Translations under genes and position numbers: made by a program
NCBI GenBank assembly: GCA_020426005.1
Contig: JAGQQW010000005.1
Span: 1 to 64,000 of the forward strand
From: Planctomycetota bacterium
Lineage (GTDB): Bacteria > Planctomycetota > UBA1135 > GCA-002748355
Direction: 5' to 3'
Length of the DNA: 64,000 nucleotides
In this document: piece by piece, positions 63,891 to 64,000 of the stretch
How the letters are laid out: the number at the start of each line of letters is the position of its first letter
Position numbering within the stretch: the stretch's first letter is position 1
The notes under the pieces: generated by a model
Database searches by the model: none
Seen by the model: only the letters and a program-made list of their open reading frames with translations
What the model was told of the DNA's origin: nothing

Positions 63891-64000
63891 TCACGGTCGT
63901 CGAACTGGAATCCGAGCGAGGCCATCGGTCACGTTGACACGTATTCCGCCGCCATCGAAGATCCATGGAATGAACAGCGTGCACGGAACTCTGGCCGTCT
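63891..64000 (-). CDS. Possible 3' end of another gene
   Basis: In one minus-strand frame the 110 bases at the right edge read TARVPCTLFIPWIFDGGGIRVNV... and end at TGA (63893-63891), giving about 36 residues. The amino acid composition is plausible for a protein C-terminus, but with no start or domain visible and high GC it may be chance. Confidence 0.3.
   Translation of the reverse strand, partial: TARVPCTLFIPWIFDGGGIRVNVTDGLARIPVRRP

Noticed and set aside
1-64000. CRISPR array, insertion sequence or prophage
   Set aside because: No regularly spaced direct repeats, transposase motif or phage structural gene seen.
1-64000. tRNA or rRNA gene
   Set aside because: No cloverleaf-like sequence with a T-loop signature was found in the short intergenic gaps; a dedicated scan would be needed to be certain.
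1-64000. Alternative genetic code with TGA as Trp
   Set aside because: Many genes here end with TGA in coupled ATGA overlaps, and Trp is encoded by TGG.

Overview
The window is a gene-dense, GC-rich bacterial chromosome segment with no rRNA, tRNA, CRISPR array or insertion sequence that I could find. The gene content suggests a member of the Planctomycetota, although this is inferred from gene families and not from a marker gene. The supporting signs are many large secreted proteins (sortilin/BNR, subtilase, PDZ, carboxypeptidase-regulatory-like), a Ser/Thr kinase fused to a sulfatase-modifying-factor domain next to an ECF sigma factor, a second ECF/anti-sigma pair, and frequent GTG/TTG starts with 4-bp ATGA/GTGA overlaps.

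Layout. 1-6.5 kb: two paralogous secreted sortilin-like beta-propeller proteins on the minus strand, diverging from a secreted subtilase. 6.6-14.3 kb: a minus-strand cluster of a C39/papain-like secreted cysteine peptidase homologue, a secreted unknown, a membrane Ser/Thr kinase-SUMF protein, an ECF sigma factor and a secreted TlpA-like thioredoxin. The last of these is the main discovery. Its CxxC motif is WxGPC with an in-frame TGA in place of the first Cys, followed by a hairpin with a GGUC apical loop 31 nt downstream, so it is very probably a selenoprotein. The kinase-SUMF gene also has an in-frame TGA with 64 further in-domain codons, whose end overlaps the sigma-factor start codon. 14.5-18.4 kb: a large Lhr helicase. 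18.4-21.1 kb: a small membrane protein, then an ECF sigma / anti-sigma-like / PDZ-protein operon. 21-31 kb: EboE-like TIM barrel, large secreted enzyme-like protein, GT4 glycosyltransferase and MEMO-like protein diverging from an FHA-GAF-sigma54 activator, an HTH/AT-hook protein beside an AT-rich palindrome, and type I asparaginase.

31-40 kb: lipoprotein, GIDE-LemA fusion, coiled-coil secreted protein, then a translationally coupled trio (CCA-adding-enzyme-like, TamB/AsmA-like, TamA/BamA-like) and an EF-hand-like lipoprotein. 40-48 kb: a four-gene minus-strand operon of a huge regulatory-domain-repeat protein plus three divergent complex-I antiporter-like subunits (NuoL/M/N-like) without the rest of complex I. 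48-64 kb: DUF309-like protein, HtrA protease, unknown protein, Nfu-type Fe-S scaffold, secreted proteins, a His-rich polytopic membrane protein, GT2-TPR glycosyltransferase coupled to a TPR protein, BirA-like biotin ligase, a subtilase lipoprotein, a PRC-barrel-like secreted protein and possibly the 3' end of one more gene.

Most long ORFs antisense to these genes are shadows caused by high GC content. All assignments come from motif recognition by eye; no database search was possible.
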